From positions 5,890,001-5,954,000 of the forward strand of contig OZ252150.1 in NCBI GenBank assembly GCA_965248775.1: 64,000 nt of DNA, given 5' to 3'. This document shows, piece by piece, positions 54,048 through 62,660 of this stretch. The position numbers and the translations under genes were made by a program. Position 1 is the first letter of the stretch. Each line of letters begins with the position of its first letter. The notes below the pieces were generated by a model. The model was not told the origin of the DNA. It searched no databases and saw only the letters and a program-made list of their open reading frames with translations. The stretch comes from JBHHUI01 sp965248775 (lineage in GTDB: Bacteria > Chloroflexota > Anaerolineae > Anaerolineales > JBHHUI01).

Positions 54048-56039
54048 ATGTTGCACTTCGGAAAACGACTCAGAATTCGTTCCCTGATTGCTGCGCTGCT
54101 ATTGGCATCGCTTGGGTTAATTTTGGCGGTTGGCATTGTCTTTGCACAGGATGGGGGACCGACCGAATACCGCGAATTCCCGGTCATTGGTAGTCGGGTC
54201 GCAATTTGGCTGACGGCACAAGTGCATTTGATGTTCGCGGCCTTCATGCTGGGTGTGCCCATGTTTGCGGTGGTAGTCGAGTACGTTGGCATGCGCACGG
54301 GCGACAAACGTTACGACGACTTGTCGCGTGAATTCACCAAACTCATATTAGTAGCTTCCTCTACAACGGCCGTTTTTGGGGCCGTTTTTACATTTCTGCT
54401 CTTTACCCTTTATCCCAACTACATGGGCAGGCTGACCGACGTCTTCCTGCCTACAATGATCATTTATCCACTGTTATTTTTCGGAGAAATTTTCTCTCTA
54501 TACTTATATTGGTACTCATGGGATCGCTTGAACACTGAGAAGGGCAAGCGTTGGCATTTGCTGTTGGGCGTGATGCTGAACTTTTTCGGAACAGTGCTGA
54601 TGTTTGTCGCCAACGCCTGGCTTACTTTTGCCATCAGCCCCGAAAATGGTGGCGAGTCCCTCTATGATTCGGCCGGTAATTTCACCGGCACTATCTGGCA
54701 GGCCGTAAATAACGCTACATGGTGGCCGATCAACATTCACCGAGTGATCGCGAATGTGGCGTTTGGCGGAGCAGTGGTCGGGATGTACGCTGCCATGCGT
54801 TTCTTGAATGCACGCAATGATAAGGAGCGCGCCCATTACGACTGGATGGGTTACGTTGGTAGTTTCATCGCCATCATCGGTTTGATTCCACTCCCTTTCG
54901 CGGGCTACTATCTAGGCAGAGAAGTCTACGCCTTCAGCCAACAGATGGGTGTCACGATGATGGGTGGCTTCCTGTCGTGGCTGTGGATATTGCAGGCCAT
55001 GCTGATCGCAATCATTTTCCTGTCGGCTAATTATTACCTTTGGATAGGCATGGGGCGCATTCAAGGCGGCGAACGCTATTCCGGTGCTATTAAATGGTTG
55101 CTCGCTGTGCTAACACTTGGTGTGCTCGTCTGGGCAACTCCGCATAATCCTGTAGTTACGCCGGCAGAACAGGCGCTCATCGGTGGAGGTTTCCATCCTC
55201 TGCTCGGGGTCCTTGGAGTCATGTCGGCGAAGAACACCGCCGTCAACTTGATGATATTGACCACGTTTCTCAGCTTCATCATTTATCGGCGCGCGGGTAA
55301 GGGCGATCCGCTCCCATTCAGTGAACACGGCGCCGGAGCACGTGTCGCCATCGGCGTCGTCGTGCTTATATGTCTGGCGCTCGTCCTCACGCCGGCAGCC
55401 TATGTGTTGCTCGACGGAGTGAGTGAACCATCGCAAATCGTTCGCATCGGCCTGTCTGCATTGCACGGGCTGGTGATCGTTGCCGGCGCGGCATTGGCAT
55501 TTGCCAACCGCGCTAAACTGGGTCAATGGCTCATATTAGGATCTGCTGCCTTTGTAGTCGTATTCTTTGGGGTGTATGGCTATGCCGTTGAAGCTGTCAT
55601 TCGCATTGGCTTCTCCATCTATCAGGTATTGGCCGTACTGGCGGCGCTAATCTCGGTCACCGCAATCGACGTTTATCTGTTTCGGGATGCGCCGGATTTC
55701 GGCACTATCGAATGGGGCAAAATGCCGGCCCGGTCGCAGTACGTCCTGATCCTGCTTGCCGTCACATTTACCTGGCTCATGGGTCTGATGGGATATGCCC
55801 GCAACGCGATCCGGCAGCACTGGCACATATATCAAATAGTACAGGACACATCTATTGACTCTTTCTCGCCGACGCTGGGCTTTGCTGCGCGGGTGATATC
55901 TGTCTGTGTGCTGCTGTTTCTCGGGTTGATGGCCTTCATCTTTTGGCTGGGCAACCTGGGCGAGAAAAAACAGATTGTAGAATCGCAACCCATCGGGGCC
56001 GCTTCCTTAAACCCAGAACCCCTGCCGTCTGCTGATTGA
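54048..56039 (+). CDS. CydA-like membrane subunit 1 (cytochrome bd superfamily), cytochrome c-linked type
   Basis: The start at ATG 54048 follows AGTGAGGAGGGA. The 663-residue protein has an N-terminal signal-like helix and about 14 further membrane helices, longer than E. coli CydA (522). By eye it aligns with CydA at His60 (TAQVHLMFAAFMLG, like His19), Glu147 (FFGEIFSLYLYWYSWDR, like Glu107), FVANAWLTF (like ILVANGWM) and His231 (INIHRVIANVAFGG, like His186). The position matching Glu99 is Ile139. No long quinol loop is seen, and GREVY (290-294) stands where GRQPW is expected. Met300/304/305 are possible haem ligands. It is followed at once by cytochrome c genes; no CydB is found. Confidence 0.8.
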   Translation: MLHFGKRLRIRSLIAALLLASLGLILAVGIVFAQDGGPTEYREFPVIGSRVAIWLTAQVHLMFAAFMLGVPMFAVVVEYVGMRTGDKRYDDLSREFTKLILVASSTTAVFGAVFTFLLFTLYPNYMGRLTDVFLPTMIIYPLLFFGEIFSLYLYWYSWDRLNTEKGKRWHLLLGVMLNFFGTVLMFVANAWLTFAISPENGGESLYDSAGNFTGTIWQAVNNATWWPINIHRVIANVAFGGAVVGMYAAMRFLNARNDKERAHYDWMGYVGSFIAIIGLIPLPFAGYYLGREVYAFSQQMGVTMMGGFLSWLWILQAMLIAIIFLSANYYLWIGMGRIQGGERYSGAIKWLLAVLTLGVLVWATPHNPVVTPAEQALIGGGFHPLLGVLGVMSAKNTAVNLMILTTFLSFIIYRRAGKGDPLPFSEHGAGARVAIGVVVLICLALVLTPAAYVLLDGVSEPSQIVRIGLSALHGLVIVAGAALAFANRAKLGQWLILGSAAFVVVFFGVYGYAVEAVIRIGFSIYQVLAVLAALISVTAIDVYLFRDAPDFGTIEWGKMPARSQYVLILLAVTFTWLMGLMGYARNAIRQHWHIYQIVQDTSIDSFSPTLGFAARVISVCVLLFLGLMAFIFWLGNLGEKKQIVESQPIGAASLNPEPLPSAD

Positions 56040-57314
56040 ATGAACAATTCCCTGAAAGTCACAGCATTCATCGTGCTCGTTGTCGTTTCCATTGCGGGAT
56101 TTGCGTCGTTGATCCCGCAGCTCGAATCGCCGGCGCCTGAAGTAATCGAAATCTCGGGCGACTTGTCGGGGCTCGAACTGGCCGCCATCGGTGAGGGTGT
56201 GATCCTAAGCGCCGATGCGGGCTGTCTGGCCTGCCACGGTCTCGGAAGCGAGGGATTGCGTGCACCAGACTTGGCTGGCATAGGTGCCGTCGCCGGCGAG
56301 CGGGTTGCCGGTCTATCCGCAGCGGAATATCTCCGTGAGTCATTGGTAGACCCATGTGCATTTGTGGTGTCTGGATATGACTGCATAATGCCTCAGACCT
56401 TATTACAGACTCTAGGCGAAACCAAGATAACGTCTCTGACTGCGTTCTTAGAGAGCCAGGGTGGAGAAGTAACCGTCAGTCTTTCAGCGGACGTGGCTGA
56501 GAGTGCCGAAGCGGAGGCGCCTTCCGATGGCGGCGGTCTGGGTGTTGCAGGGAGTACAGGCGATGAGATCATGGCCTCGCTGGCATGTGGCGCTTGTCAC
56601 ACGTTGGATGCACTCGGGCTGGCTGGTGCGGTCGGGCCGGATCTATCTGTCCTCGGCGCAAGACTCACCCCTAGCCAAATCCGCGAGTCCATACTCACCC
56701 CGGATACAGTCATTGCGGAGGATTGCCCACCAGGTGCCTGTGCACCTGGTGTTATGCCAAAGACTTTTGGGGATCAGTTGAGTGCAGCTCAACTTGAAAG
56801 CCTCGTTACGTTTCTGAGTGAGCAAGGTGGCCCGCTTGAAGAAGGCAGCGCTGCGATCGGAGCAGAAGCGTCTGTGGCCGAAGCGTCGGATGAGCCAGCT
56901 GAAGTAGTCGAGCCTGAAAGCGAGGCCTCGGAGCCAGAACCTGCGGCGGAAGAAGCTGTCGCAGAAGTGGTTGAAGCGCCAGATGAGCCAGAAGAAGAAG
57001 CCGGGGCTGTAAGCGAAGCCTCGGAGCCAGAACCACCGGCGGAAGAAGCTGAAGCCGATTCGGAGCCGGCTGCCTCTCCTGCGGCAGCTGCGCCTCTTTT
57101 CCCGGTTGATCCAAATCTATTACTCTTCGCGAGCATTGTTGCAACAATTGTCCTAACTGTAGGTGGTGGCGTCGCCATGGCGCTGTTCTTCGTTCGGGGG
57201 CACGCGGCTATGGCAGAGATAGAAGCTGCGCAGCCGCCGAAGAAGAAAGCCAGGCGGACAGCACCGAAGAAACCGGCAAACAAAGCCCAACCGGGTGGGG
57301 AAGCCGGCGAATGA
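56040..57314 (+). CDS. Membrane-anchored dihaem cytochrome c with acidic linker
   Basis: At 424 residues it has an N-terminal helix (TAFIVLVVVSIAGFASLI) and two cytochrome c domains: CLACH at 62-66 with Met in CIMPQ, and CGACH at 183-187 with Met in GVMPKTF. Between about 265 and 350 lies a very acidic Glu/Pro/Ala repeat (EASEPEPAAEEAVAEVVEAP and a near-copy). A second helix follows (LLLFASIVATIVLTVGGGVA) and a Lys-rich tail. The haem domains should face outside. It starts directly after the CydA-like stop (TGAATG) and overlaps the next gene by 4 bp, so it is part of the same complex or chain. Confidence 0.85.
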   Translation: MNNSLKVTAFIVLVVVSIAGFASLIPQLESPAPEVIEISGDLSGLELAAIGEGVILSADAGCLACHGLGSEGLRAPDLAGIGAVAGERVAGLSAAEYLRESLVDPCAFVVSGYDCIMPQTLLQTLGETKITSLTAFLESQGGEVTVSLSADVAESAEAEAPSDGGGLGVAGSTGDEIMASLACGACHTLDALGLAGAVGPDLSVLGARLTPSQIRESILTPDTVIAEDCPPGACAPGVMPKTFGDQLSAAQLESLVTFLSEQGGPLEEGSAAIGAEASVAEASDEPAEVVEPESEASEPEPAAEEAVAEVVEAPDEPEEEAGAVSEASEPEPPAEEAEADSEPAASPAAAAPLFPVDPNLLLFASIVATIVLTVGGGVAMALFFVRGHAAMAEIEAAQPPKKKARRTAPKKPANKAQPGGEAGE

Positions 57315-58105
57315 TTTCACTTCTCAAGCACAAACTGACCCAGTTCGTTCTGGTACTGGTGCTTGCATTTCTAATATTTCAGTTTGCTGTTCCACAAATT
57401 TCGCTGCTGCTAACCGGAATCGCGGCCCCGGTTCCCGCTCATTTGGTGTGGACGATTTATATGCCGGCCGTAACGCTTGTCATGATTTTATTCGTCTCTT
57501 CAAGCGAGATGGCATGGGCTGAATTTCAAGCGCCGTTGCGTACATTGATCGTGGAGCGAGAACGGCGCAGCGTTATCGGGTTACGCACAGCGTTCCTTAT
57601 TGTATTGCCGCTACTGGCTGGTCTTGCCGCATTCTTTCAGATTCAACCGAGCGTGTCCCCACCGGCCGAGCTGCGCTCGGTTCACCCGGCGCCGCCTTCT
57701 TCAATAACACTTGAGGGCGAGAGTATTGAATTACAGACCGCTCATAATCCATTTCGCAATGAGAGCGGCGCTCCAGCTCCTGCAGCGTTGGCCGAGGGAG
57801 AAGCCATTTATGGGCAACGCTGTGTGTACTGTCATGGCGACGCACTCAACAGTGATGGGATTTTTGCTGATGCACTCCGCCCGCGCCCGGCAAACTTTAC
57901 CGACCCCGGCACGATTGCTCAACTGACGGAAACTTACGTCTTTTGGCGCATTGCCAAAGGAGCACCCGGCCTGCCGCCTGAAGGCAAAGGCTGGAATTCA
58001 GCTATGCCAGCCTGGGAAAGTACCCTGAGCGAAGCGGACATCTGGAAGGTAATTTTGTATCTCTACGACGCAACCAATCAGCTCCCGCGTGTTGCGGGTG
58101 AATAA
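57311..58105 (+). CDS. Membrane monohaem cytochrome c
   Basis: At 264 residues it has three N-terminal membrane helices (FVLVLVLAFLIFQFAV, VWTIYMPAVTLVMILFV, TAFLIVLPLLAGLAAFF), then an exported cytochrome c domain with CVYCH at 171-175 and likely Met ligand in NSAMPAWESTLSE. The ATGA overlap with the preceding cytochrome gene implies coupled translation. The nucleotides 57335-57359 closely match the repeat at 1925-1949. It is probably an electron-transfer subunit of the CydA-like complex. Confidence 0.83.
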   Translation: MISLLKHKLTQFVLVLVLAFLIFQFAVPQISLLLTGIAAPVPAHLVWTIYMPAVTLVMILFVSSSEMAWAEFQAPLRTLIVERERRSVIGLRTAFLIVLPLLAGLAAFFQIQPSVSPPAELRSVHPAPPSSITLEGESIELQTAHNPFRNESGAPAPAALAEGEAIYGQRCVYCHGDALNSDGIFADALRPRPANFTDPGTIAQLTETYVFWRIAKGAPGLPPEGKGWNSAMPAWESTLSEADIWKVILYLYDATNQLPRVAGE

Positions 58106-58122
58106 GCCCGTGAAAGCTTTTC

Positions 58123-59667
58123 GTGAGCCGTAAACAGCAGTCGACTTCATTTTCGAACCGGATGTTCATTGTGCTCTTCGCTGCAGCACTTATTTTCGGA
58201 CTCGCATTGACCCTCGCACCTGCATCGCAAACGCGCGCTGCCGCTCCGCTGCCCCAGGCTGATGGGGGTCAGACGATTTACGAAACGCGCTGTGCTGTCT
58301 GCCATGGCATTGAGGGCGATGGGATCGGCCCGGGCGCTGAATTCCTCGATCCGCGGCCGCGCGATTTCCGTCGGGGCTGGTACAAAATCCGTACAACCAC
58401 CTCCGGCCAATTGGCGACCGACGCGGATCTATTCAAAGTAATCGCAAACGGCATGCCAGGCACGACGATGCCGGCTTGGGGTGACGTGCTCTCTGAGGAT
58501 GAGATTCGTGCAGTCGCCTCCTATATAAAGACCTTCTCCCGGCGCTATGAACGCGAAGAACCAATAGCGGCTCCGCTGGGTGCGTCTGTCGAATCCAGTG
58601 CGGAGAGTATCGCACGAGGCAAGGAGCTCTTCGACGGTGCGGAGGCGGAATGCGCCAAGTGCCACGGCTCGGCGGGACGTGGCGATGGCCCGAGCGCGAA
58701 TGATCTAACTGAAGACGCCTTTGGAGACGTAATTGTACCGGCCGACCTGACAATGCCTTGGTTGTTCCGCGGCGGTGGAACGGTTGATGATATTTTTCTG
58801 CGCCTTAACACAGGTCTTACGGGCAGCCCTATGCCTTCGTACGCTGAGGTACTTACTTCTGACGACCTCTGGCACCTTTCAAATTACATAGACTCGCTCG
58901 CCACGGAAGCCTCGCCTGAGTTACAGGTAGCTATAACGGCCGCACAAAATCTGGGGCCAATTCCAGATGATCCCGAAGCACCCGAGTGGCAGACCGCAAC
59001 TGAGTTTTACTTTCCCCTTCTCGGCCAGATCATTCGCGAGCCGCGCAACTATACACCCTCGATTAAAGGGGTTTGGGTGCGCGCGCTTTACAATGATAGT
59101 GAACTCGCGCTTCTCATAAAGTGGCATGACCGGTTTGAGGATGCCGGCGGCGCTGAGGGAGCGGGTGGCATTGAAGGGACGTCCGATGGATTTGCAGTGC
59201 AATTTCCAGCAGAGTTGCCGGATGGAGACAAGCGACCTTACTTTGTCTTTGGTGACTCATCAAATGCAGTTAATCTATGGTACTGGAGCGCAGCCGAGGA
59301 CGGCGTGGAAGAGCGCACAGGTAGGGGTGCGGACGCCATCGCAGCGCAGTCAACACAGAACGTGCAGGGCGCAGCCTCGTTTGCAGCCGGCGAATACACA
59401 CTTGTCGTACGGCGGGCGCTAAACACAAACGACGCTGAAGACATTCAATTTGAGGCTGGAAAGTTCATTCCCCTTAGCTTCATTGCCTGGGACGGCTGGC
59501 GCGGTGAACAGGACACTTCGGGAGCGATCTCGAGTTGGTATATGGTCTACCTCGAGGAACCAGTAGCGGTAATAAACTATGTCTGGATACCGGTAGTAGT
59601 TCTCATTGTGGTCTTACTCGAGGGATTGATCGTTTGGCAGGTCAGACGCTCAAATCGTGACGAATAA
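58123..59667 (+). CDS. Dihaem cytochrome c fused to an ethylbenzene-dehydrogenase-type haem domain
   Basis: At 514 residues with a GTG start it has an N-terminal signal helix (FIVLFAAALIFGLALTLAP). Two cytochrome c domains follow: CAVCH at 57-61 with MPAW, and CAKCH at 177-181 with MPSYAE. A beta-rich region (about 275-480: GVWVRALYNDSELALLIKWH, PYFVFGDSSNAVNLWYW, FIPLSFIAWDGWRGEQ) resembles the EB_dh domain that binds haem b in ethylbenzene dehydrogenase gamma and related cytochromes. The C-terminus is a helix (YVWIPVVVLIVVLLEGLIVW). It probably relays electrons between an outside donor and the CydA-like proteins. Confidence 0.8.
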   Translation: MSRKQQSTSFSNRMFIVLFAAALIFGLALTLAPASQTRAAAPLPQADGGQTIYETRCAVCHGIEGDGIGPGAEFLDPRPRDFRRGWYKIRTTTSGQLATDADLFKVIANGMPGTTMPAWGDVLSEDEIRAVASYIKTFSRRYEREEPIAAPLGASVESSAESIARGKELFDGAEAECAKCHGSAGRGDGPSANDLTEDAFGDVIVPADLTMPWLFRGGGTVDDIFLRLNTGLTGSPMPSYAEVLTSDDLWHLSNYIDSLATEASPELQVAITAAQNLGPIPDDPEAPEWQTATEFYFPLLGQIIREPRNYTPSIKGVWVRALYNDSELALLIKWHDRFEDAGGAEGAGGIEGTSDGFAVQFPAELPDGDKRPYFVFGDSSNAVNLWYWSAAEDGVEERTGRGADAIAAQSTQNVQGAASFAAGEYTLVVRRALNTNDAEDIQFEAGKFIPLSFIAWDGWRGEQDTSGAISSWYMVYLEEPVAVINYVWIPVVVLIVVLLEGLIVWQVRRSNRDE

Positions 59668-59727
59668 TCACTTATATAAAATAAATACGTTCAATAAAGC
59701 TGTGAAATTTCTGAGGAGAAATTGAAG

Positions 59728-60528
59728 ATGAAGCGAATTACAACTTTGCTCGTACTTTTTGCGATATTTGGTCTGTTTCTTGCTGCCTGTGGTGGCGGCG
59801 AGCCGGCTGCGCCGGCAGCTCCCGCTGTTGAGGAAGCGGCAGAAGAACCCGCCGAAGAGGAGGCTCCTGCTGCCGAAGGCTATCAAGGTGGAGCGGTTTC
59901 GGATGGCGGCACAATTTCTGGAACGGTTTCGTATTCTGGCGCCCCGGTAGAGGCCGAAACAGTGGAAGTGGACAAGGACCCAGAAGTTTGTGGTGAGTCA
60001 ATCGAAATTTCCCCTGTCCAAGTCGACGGCTCAGGTGGTTTGGCAAACGTCGCCGTGCGCATCACCGATATCAGTTCAGGCAAGCCTTTGGACATATTGG
60101 GTAGTGATTTTGTAATGGATCAGTCTGGTTGTGAATATTCACCAGGAGTTGTCGTCGTGCCTGTTGGCGCTTCACTCACGGTTCTCAACAGCGATGGTAT
60201 CTTGCACAATATTCATACGACGCCATTCGATAATGCCCCGCTCAATGTGGCCCAACCTGCCGCGCAAACCGAGCTCGATAGCGACCCCTTTACATTCCCG
60301 GAAGTCATCCCAGTGGGGTGTGATGTACACAGTTGGATGAATGCCTCGATTGTTGTAGTCGACAATCCGTATGCAGTTGTCACCGGCACAGGTGGCTCGT
60401 TCGAGCTGACCGATGTGCCATCCGGCACCTACGAACTCGAGTTCTGGCATGCGGAGCTTGGTAAGCAGACCATGACTGTAACGGTAGACGCCGGTGGCAC
60501 TGCCTCGGCGGATATGGACTTTGGTTAG
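59728..60528 (+). CDS. Type 1 copper (cupredoxin-like) lipoprotein
   Basis: Start ATG 59728 lies behind GAGGAGAA. At 266 residues it has a lipoprotein signal with Cys21 (FAIFGLFLAACGGG) and an Ala/Glu/Pro linker. The copper-ligand pattern is His160 or His163 (SDGILHNIHT), then Cys198, His201 and Met204 (VGCDVHSWM). A C-terminal beta repeat (GGSFELTDVPSGTYELEFWH) resembles a carboxypeptidase-regulatory-like Ig fold. It likely carries single electrons at the outer membrane face, as donor or acceptor for the surrounding cytochromes. Confidence 0.82.
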   Translation: MKRITTLLVLFAIFGLFLAACGGGEPAAPAAPAVEEAAEEPAEEEAPAAEGYQGGAVSDGGTISGTVSYSGAPVEAETVEVDKDPEVCGESIEISPVQVDGSGGLANVAVRITDISSGKPLDILGSDFVMDQSGCEYSPGVVVVPVGASLTVLNSDGILHNIHTTPFDNAPLNVAQPAAQTELDSDPFTFPEVIPVGCDVHSWMNASIVVVDNPYAVVTGTGGSFELTDVPSGTYELEFWHAELGKQTMTVTVDAGGTASADMDFG

Positions 60529-60599
60529 ATATTGTCTATTGGGTAATCGTGTTAGATGACCTGTTGCATTAACCCAGTAATTAATCCCGGAGAACGAGC

Positions 60600-62660
60600 A
60601 TGAAGATGATGCGAAATTGGCGCCACTATCTTGCATTTGCCCTGGCGATTGTCGCTCTATTGGCTATGGTTGGGCCGGTTGCTGCTCAGGATGGTGGTCC
60701 GCCGGATTACCGCGACTACTTCGGAATTGACTCAAGGCTGGTAATCTGGGTGGTAGCGCAGTTGCATCTGCTATTTGCCGCGTTTGTGTTGGGCGTGCCG
60801 ATCTTTGCACTGTTGACCGAGTACATTGGTCACCGTTCGGGCGTCAAACGTTATGACAAGCTTGCACACGACTTTACCAAGTTACTGGCGGCTTCATTCT
60901 CAACGACTGCGGCCTTTGGTGGGGTGCTTACCTTCAGCCTCTTCGCATTGTATCCGACCTTTATGTCCCATCTGTCGGATATCTTCACACCGACCTATGC
61001 CTGGTACGGAATAATGTTTTTTGCCGAGGCATTCACGATGTACTTTTACCTGTACTCGTGGGATCGGCTGTCGGGCGATAAGAAAAAGTGGCATTTGTGG
61101 ACGGGTGTTTTGCTGAACGTCTTTGGTGTGATCATCATGCTCATCGGCAATTCCTGGGTGACATATATGATGAGTCCTCCACTCGCCGAGGTGAGTGCTG
61201 AGACCGGTGAAGTTGTGCGGCAAGGACTTAACGTTTTGACATTGGAATGGACCGGAACGTTGTGGCAGGCGATCAACAACCCGCTGTGGAACCCACTTAA
61301 TATTCATCGTTTCATCGGCAACATTGCCTTTGGGGGATTCATTGTCGGCGCCTATGCTGCTGTACGCTTCCTAAGCTCCAAAAGTCAGGAGGCGCGTGCC
61401 TATTACGACTGGATGGGTTATATAGGCAGTTTCATCGGTGTAGCGGCGCTCATTCCGATGCCTTTCGCGGGCTACTACATGGGCCGCGAAGTCTACTCTT
61501 ACAGTGCTGTCATGGGGAATAATATGATGGGTGGCACGTTCTCGTGGACATTCATCATTCAAGCCATCCTGATTGGCGCGCTGTTCATTGGCGCGAACTT
61601 CTACTTGTGGAGTGGGCTGAAGCGCATTCCCGGTTCGGAACGCTATACCAAATACATCAAATGGCTCGACGTCGTTTTGGTACTTTGCTTCGCGATTTGG
61701 TTAACACCGCACAACTTGCCATTATCGCCCAGTGAGCAGGCCAGCATCGGCGGGCAGTTCCATCCAACTCTGAAATTTCTGGGTTTGATGGCGGCTAAGA
61801 ATGCGGTTATTAACTTCATCATCATCGCCACCTTCTTGAGCTTCTTAATCTATCGGCGTGGCAACCGGGGGGAGCGCGTTCCTGTCAGCCAGCAAGGTGC
61901 CGGTTCCAAAGTCATTGTGTTGGTCGGTTTTGGGATCGTCGTGCTGATGCTTGGCTGGTACGCACTGAATTTGTTCACCATCGACCCCAGTGAGCTCGAT
62001 CTGGACCCATCCAAAGGCGTCTTTTTTATCACACCAGCTGTCCTACTCGTAATACAGATTGTGGTCGGGGCGATAGCCGTAGGATTGACCTTCAGCAATC
62101 GGGGCGTGCTTGGTCAGATGCTATTTCTCGGGGTGGCGGTTATTAATTCGGTTCTGATCTTGGGCCCCTATGGGTTTGTAGTTATGACACAGGCGAATCC
62201 AATCCTGCGAAATGTTGCCGTGGCTCAATGGCTCATCACAATGTCGAGCCTGGTATTTGTGACGGCTATCGACATCGTGCTGCTCCGCGACGCCGAGGAA
62301 ATCGGCTCCATCAAATGGGGTCAGATGACCGATCGCAGCCAGTACGCGCTCATCTTGCTCGTCGTGGGCTCGGTGATGCTCATGAGCCTGATGGGCTACA
62401 TCCGCTCCGGTCTGCGCGAGGACTGGCACGTGTTCGGCGTCATACGCGACACGTCGGTAGCGGCGTTTACGCCCAGCATGGCCTACATGGCGCGCGTGAT
62501 CGCCGGCATTGTGACCGCCTTCATCGCATTGGTGTCCTTCGTATTCTGGCTCGCGGGGCTGGGCGATACGGGTGAAGTAGATAAAGACACGATGGACCTA
62601 GCAGCTCCGGCTGGCGCGCCGGAGGCAGTGGCAAGCGGCGCCGGCGGTGGAACAGACTGA
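60600..62660 (+). CDS. CydA-like membrane subunit 2 (cytochrome bd superfamily), cytochrome c-linked type
   Basis: At 686 residues it is clearly a paralogue of the protein at 54048-56039 over its full length. Equivalent residues are His56 (VVAQLHLLFAAFVLG), Glu143 (FFAEAFTMYFYLYSWDR), LIGNSWVTYM and His236 (LNIHRFIGNIAFGG). GREVY is at 295-299. The Glu99 position is Trp135. CydA2 carries an extra hydrophilic insert (about 192-220, PPLAEVSAETGEVVRQGLNV) and a Gly/Ala-rich tail. The ribosome-binding sequence is GGAGAACGAG. Its stop overlaps the next gene. It may pair with subunit 1 as a heterodimer in place of a CydA-CydB pair. Confidence 0.8.
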   Translation: MKMMRNWRHYLAFALAIVALLAMVGPVAAQDGGPPDYRDYFGIDSRLVIWVVAQLHLLFAAFVLGVPIFALLTEYIGHRSGVKRYDKLAHDFTKLLAASFSTTAAFGGVLTFSLFALYPTFMSHLSDIFTPTYAWYGIMFFAEAFTMYFYLYSWDRLSGDKKKWHLWTGVLLNVFGVIIMLIGNSWVTYMMSPPLAEVSAETGEVVRQGLNVLTLEWTGTLWQAINNPLWNPLNIHRFIGNIAFGGFIVGAYAAVRFLSSKSQEARAYYDWMGYIGSFIGVAALIPMPFAGYYMGREVYSYSAVMGNNMMGGTFSWTFIIQAILIGALFIGANFYLWSGLKRIPGSERYTKYIKWLDVVLVLCFAIWLTPHNLPLSPSEQASIGGQFHPTLKFLGLMAAKNAVINFIIIATFLSFLIYRRGNRGERVPVSQQGAGSKVIVLVGFGIVVLMLGWYALNLFTIDPSELDLDPSKGVFFITPAVLLVIQIVVGAIAVGLTFSNRGVLGQMLFLGVAVINSVLILGPYGFVVMTQANPILRNVAVAQWLITMSSLVFVTAIDIVLLRDAEEIGSIKWGQMTDRSQYALILLVVGSVMLMSLMGYIRSGLREDWHVFGVIRDTSVAAFTPSMAYMARVIAGIVTAFIALVSFVFWLAGLGDTGEVDKDTMDLAAPAGAPEAVASGAGGGTD

